Position numbers and translations under genes: made by a program. A stretch of 16,870 nt of DNA from an uncultured Faecalibacterium sp. (GTDB lineage: Bacteria > Bacillota > Clostridia > Oscillospirales > Ruminococcaceae): assembly GCA_934525735.1 (NCBI GenBank), contig CAKSZM010000035.1, positions 1 through 16,870 of the forward strand, read 5' to 3'. The notes under the pieces were generated by a model. The model worked only from the letters and a program-made list of their open reading frames with translations, was not told where the DNA came from and did not search any database. The first letter of the stretch is position 1, and every line of letters starts with the position of its first letter. Shown here piece by piece: positions 15,573-16,870 of the stretch.

Positions 15573-16870
15573 ATGAAATACGATTACAAGGCTGTTGAAG
15601 CCAAGTGGCAGAAGGTGTGGGAGGACGAAAAGACCTTCCATGTCGAGATCGACCACTCCAAACCCAAGTTCTATGCACTGGTCGAGTTCCCGTATCCGTC
15701 GGGCGCCGGCCTGCATGTGGGCCACCCCCGCAGCTACACTGCACTGGATGTGGTGAGCCGCAAGCGCCGTCAGAACGGTTACAATGTGCTGTATCCCATG
15801 GGCTGGGACGCTTTCGGCCTGCCCACTGAGAACTTCGCCATGAAGAACCACATCCACCCGGCCATCGTCACCAAGAACAATGTGGATCACTTCCGCAGCC
15901 AGCTGAAGGCGCTGGGCTTCTCGTTTGACTGGGACCGCGAGGTCAACACCACCGACCCCGAGTACTACAAGTGGACCCAGTGGATCTTCCTGCAGCTGTA
16001 CAAGCACGGCCTGGCCTACAAGAAGGAAATGAACGTTAACTGGTGCACCGGCTGCAAGTGCGTGCTGGCCAACGAGGAAGTTGTCAACGGCGTGTGCGAG
16101 CGCTGCGGCAGCGAGGTCGTGCACCGTGTCAAGAGCCAGTGGATGCTCAAGATCACCGCTTATGCCGATAAGCTGATCGACGGTCTGGACGGTCTGGACT
16201 ACATCGAGCGCGTGGCCACCCAGCAGAAGAACTGGATCGGCCGCAGCCACGGCGCAGAGGTCAACTTCGGCACCACTGCAGGCGACACCCTGACCGTGTA
16301 CACCACCCGCTGCGACACCCTGTTCGGTGCCACCTACATGGTCGTTTCTCCGGAGCACGCCGTGGTCAAGGCATGGCTGGACAAGGGCATCATCAAGAAT
16401 GCCGACGCCGTCAAGGCCTATCAGGCCGAGGCTGCCCGCAAGAGCGACTTTGAGCGCAGCGAGCTGAACAAGGAAAAGACCGGCGTCAAGCTGGAAGGCG
16501 TCATGGGCATCAACCCGGTCAACGACACCGAGATCCCCATCTTCATCTCCGACTACGTCCTGTCCACCTACGGCACCGGTGCCATCATGGCCGTGCCTGC
16601 CCACGATACCCGCGACTGGGAGTTCGCCAAGAAGTTCGGCCTGCCCATCATCGAGGTGGTCAAGGGCACCACACCTTCCAATCTGGACGAAGCCGCCTTT
16701 ACCGATGTGGCCACCGGTACGCTGGTCAACTCCGGCTTCCTGAATGGTCTGTCCGTCGCCGACGCCAAGAAAAAGATGATCGGCTGGCTGGAAGAGAACG
16801 GCAAGGGCCGCGATAAGGTCAACTACAAGCTGCGCGACTGGGTGTTCAGCCGTCAGCGTTACTGGGGCGA
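15573..16870 (+). CDS. leuS: Leucyl-tRNA synthetase (partial, 3' end beyond window)
   Basis: LeuRS attaches leucine to its tRNA and edits wrongly charged products. About 432 residues are present, roughly the first half. The class I signature is HVGH at 48-51, after [20 protein letters not shown] follows. A zinc-binding module shows CxxC at 158-161 and 175-178. The editing domain includes TTRCDTLFG, with Thr249 at the position of the editing threonine, and [19 protein letters not shown] with the discriminating aspartates. The KMSKS loop and anticodon domain lie beyond 16870. The ATG at 15573 has GGAG at 15557-15560, 12 bases upstream. The Cys in TTRCDT replaces the common Pro. Confidence 0.97.
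   Translation, partial: MKYDYKAVEAKWQKVWEDEKTFHVEIDHSKPKFYALVEFPYPSGAGLHVGHPRSYTALDVVSRKRRQNGYNVLYPMGWDAFGLPTENFAMKNHIHPAIVTKNNVDHFRSQLKALGFSFDWDREVNTTDPEYYKWTQWIFLQLYKHGLAYKKEMNVNWCTGCKCVLANEEVVNGVCERCGSEVVHRVKSQWMLKITAYADKLIDGLDGLDYIERVATQQKNWIGRSHGAEVNFGTTAGDTLTVYTTRCDTLFGATYMVVSPEHAVVKAWLDKGIIKNADAVKAYQAEAARKSDFERSELNKEKTGVKLEGVMGINPVNDTEIPIFISDYVLSTYGTGAIMAVPAHDTRDWEFAKKFGLPIIEVVKGTTPSNLDEAAFTDVATGTLVNSGFLNGLSVADAKKKMIGWLEENGKGRDKVNYKLRDWVFSRQRYWG

Noticed and set aside
971..16604. Many long minus-strand ORFs, including ones of 646, 827, 597, 617, 563 and 360 codons
   Set aside because: They lie opposite convincing plus-strand genes. High GC with strong third-position bias leaves the opposite frame open. 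Their products are His-, Gly- and Ala-rich with no family motif, and several span gene boundaries on the other strand.
1..16870. CRISPR arrays, tRNA or rRNA genes, insertion sequences, toxin-antitoxin or defence genes
   Set aside because: I looked for direct repeat arrays, cloverleaf-type sequences and transposase or nuclease motifs and found none; every large ORF in sense is explained by a housekeeping family.

Overview
The window is a dense, entirely plus-strand run of housekeeping genes from a GC-rich member of the Clostridia. The gene order (DprA, TopA, TrmFO; then PlsX, RNase III, SMC, FtsY; then YhbY, NadD, YqeK, an LCP protein, RsfS, LeuRS) is the Firmicutes pattern. The high GC content, zinc-ribbon-rich topoisomerase and LCP-RsfS-LeuRS order suggest an Oscillospiraceae-type gut bacterium such as Faecalibacterium or a relative. 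That assignment is inference from style; no rRNA or species marker is present.

Layout. Positions 3-77 hold the last codons of a SpoU/TrmH-type RNA methyltransferase, overlapped by the start of dprA (74-1213). A 138-base gap carries an extended -10 promoter and a hairpin leader for topA (1352-3436). topA is followed at short spacing by trmFO (3449-4825), plsX (4865-5881), rnc (5908-6582) and smc (6583-10140). A second promoter, lying in the last codons of smc, probably gives ftsY (10174-11124) and rdgB (11138-11770) independent transcription. The 285 bases after rdgB are the only sizeable non-coding stretch. They hold a roughly 150-base imperfect palindrome, a GC hairpin with tandem G-A mismatches, and a set of competing stems leading into yhbY (12056-12352). 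yhbY, nadD (12354-12992) and yqeK (12989-13567) are tightly packed. A third promoter drives the LCP cell-wall ligase (13702-15078), followed by rsfS (15104-15487) and a leuS (15573 to the window end) cut by the right edge.

Functionally the genes cover DNA uptake and recombination (DprA), supercoiling (TopA), tRNA modification (TrmFO), phospholipid synthesis (PlsX), RNA processing (RNase III), chromosome organisation (SMC), membrane targeting (FtsY), nucleotide-pool sanitation (RdgB), ribosome assembly and silencing (YhbY, RsfS), NAD synthesis (NadD), Ap4A turnover (YqeK), wall-polymer attachment (LCP) and leucine charging (LeuRS). I see no mobile genes, CRISPR array, tRNA, rRNA or defence system, and no convincing new protein system. 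What is worth a second look is non-coding: the structured rdgB-yhbY gap, the extended -10 promoters, a possible 17-codon leader ORF before the LCP gene, and small departures from family norms in LCP, LeuRS and TrmFO.
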